Shown here in pieces: positions 13,285 to 13,933 of a DNA stretch of 13,933 nucleotides (position 1 is the first letter of the stretch; each line of letters begins with the position of its first letter). The notes beneath the pieces were generated by a model that made no database searches, was not told the origin of the DNA, and was given only the letters and a program-made list of their open reading frames with translations. The position numbers and the translations under genes are program-made. Origin of the DNA: Chlorobium sp. (lineage in GTDB: Bacteria > Bacteroidota > Chlorobiia > Chlorobiales > Chlorobiaceae); the NCBI GenBank assembly GCA_028278005.1, contig JANQFD010000093.1, forward strand, positions 1 to 13,933, given 5' to 3'.

Positions 13285-13933
13285 CTTCCTCCTCATCTTC
13301 GAATCCGGCCATCGGGTCCTCCCTCAGGTCTTCGGTTCTTTTGTTTTCTCCCTCCATAACAAGAGCATTGCCTACAAGCTCATGGAGTCCATAGACCGAA
13401 ACCCCGGGGTTCCAGTAATTCATCAAAGCCGGGAGGGTTGCACGGTCAATAGCACAGATGGTAACAAGAGAGTCCACGTCATGCTTCTCTTTGACATGCC
13501 TGACTGCATTGGCTCTCGGGAAACCGCCTCTCAAACGGATATCCATATACTCTTCGGTATTGATACCGCTGCCCGAGCCGCAGCAGAATGTCTGCTCGCG
13601 GATGGTGTTTTCCGGCATTTCATGGAAGGTGTTACAGACACTGTTGAGTACATACCGCGGCTCCTCGAACATTCCCATACCCCTTGCAACGTTGCAGGAG
13701 TCATGAAAGGTTGTTTTCAGATGATCGTTGCGCTTTGGGTCCAGCTTCAGTTTACCGTGCTTGATAAGGTCTGCTGTGAATTCTGCAATATGGACCATTT
13801 TCGTAGCGGCCGCATTGTCAAACCTGGTCCCGGTCACCGGTGAAACGGGCTGTTCCAGAAAATCAGCCGGTCCGTTCATGGTATCCATATACTGGTGTAC
13901 CACCCTCCACATGTGGCCGCACTCTCCGCCCAG
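13274..13933 (-). CDS. dsrK: DsrK, C-terminal 219 residues (HdrD-like CCG-domain subunit), cut by the window edge
   Basis: The 3' part of dsrK; the frame is open to the right edge, so the start lies outside. DsrK is the cytoplasmic HdrD-like subunit of DsrMKJOP, thought to exchange electrons with the DsrC trisulfide or disulfide. The visible part holds the CCG-type cysteine motifs: GGECGHMW at the very edge, TTFHDSCNVARG, TFCCGSGSGINTEEYM and TICAIDRATLPALM. These fit binding of a special [4Fe-4S] cluster as in HdrB/HdrD. It ends in a strongly acidic tail (FEDEEEDED), and the stop overlaps the start of dsrJ. The ferredoxin-type N-terminal half, expected for the family, is not in this window. 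Confidence 0.95.
   Translation of the reverse strand: MGGECGHMWRVVHQYMDTMNGPADFLEQPVSPVTGTRFDNAAATKMVHIAEFTADLIKHGKLKLDPKRNDHLKTTFHDSCNVARGMGMFEEPRYVLNSVCNTFHEMPENTIREQTFCCGSGSGINTEEYMDIRLRGGFPRANAVRHVKEKHDVDSLVTICAIDRATLPALMNYWNPGVSVYGLHELVGNALVMEGENKRTEDLREDPMAGFEDEEEDED

Noticed and set aside
1..13933. A sulfate-reducing host, given sat, apr, qmo and dsr genes together
   Set aside because: Sulfate reducers do not usually join dsrKJOP to dsrV/dsrW and then sat-aprBA-qmo in this order. The order is that of green sulfur bacteria. Decisive proof would be the dsrL gene or rRNA outside the window.
1..13933. CRISPR arrays, tRNA genes, transposases or integration sites
   Set aside because: No regularly spaced repeats, tRNA-like cloverleaf or transposase motifs were seen. 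The only mobile-like candidate is the inverted-repeat element at 1364-1480.

Overview
The window is a continuous block of dissimilatory sulfur-oxidation genes, all on the minus strand. Read in transcription order (right to left) it runs: dsrK (3' part only) - dsrJ - dsrO - dsrP - dsrV - dsrW - small membrane protein - TSUP (TauE/SafE) transporter - tandem universal stress protein - DsrE2-like protein - sat - aprB - aprA - qmoA - qmoB (first 8 codons only). The pairing of dsrMKJOP with the siroheme genes dsrV/dsrW, followed by sat-aprBA-qmoABC, is the arrangement I know from green sulfur bacteria (Chlorobiaceae: Chlorobium, Chlorobaculum, Prosthecochloris, Pelodictyon). Moderate GC content and the weak or absent Shine-Dalgarno sequences on several genes fit that group. 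The genus is inferred from memory of gene order, not measured.

Region by region: (1) 13933-10960 holds the end of DsrK (CCG-type Fe-S subunit), the triheme cytochrome DsrJ, the Tat-exported ferredoxin-like DsrO and the NrfD-type membrane subunit DsrP. These belong to the quinone-linked DsrMKJOP complex. (2) 10959-8824 holds a leader with a strong terminator-like hairpin, then dsrV (precorrin-2 dehydrogenase) and dsrW (uroporphyrinogen-III methyltransferase fused to a HemD-like domain), which should supply siroheme or its precursors for DsrAB. (3) 8823-5602 is the least understood part: an 83-residue two-helix membrane protein, a TSUP permease with a signal peptide and an extra N-terminal extracytoplasmic domain, a two-domain ATP-motif universal stress protein, and a DsrE2-family protein with a CxxC. 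I read it as a probable sulfur-oxyanion export and sulfur-handling module between the two oxidation steps. (4) 5601-1 holds a terminator, a candidate promoter with an adjacent dyad, and then sat, aprB, aprA, a strong terminator overlapping a long inverted-repeat element, qmoA and the start of qmoB. This set takes sulfite to sulfate through APS with ATP formation and passes electrons to menaquinone.

Together the genes describe sulfite production (Dsr), sulfite oxidation (AprBA/Sat/Qmo), cofactor supply (DsrVW) and possibly export of the product (TSUP). No gap exceeds 300 bases. I see no tRNA, rRNA, CRISPR array or transposase. The best places to look for something undescribed are the four-gene module in 5602-8656, the attenuator-like leader of dsrV, and the folded 117-base inverted-repeat element between aprA and qmoA.
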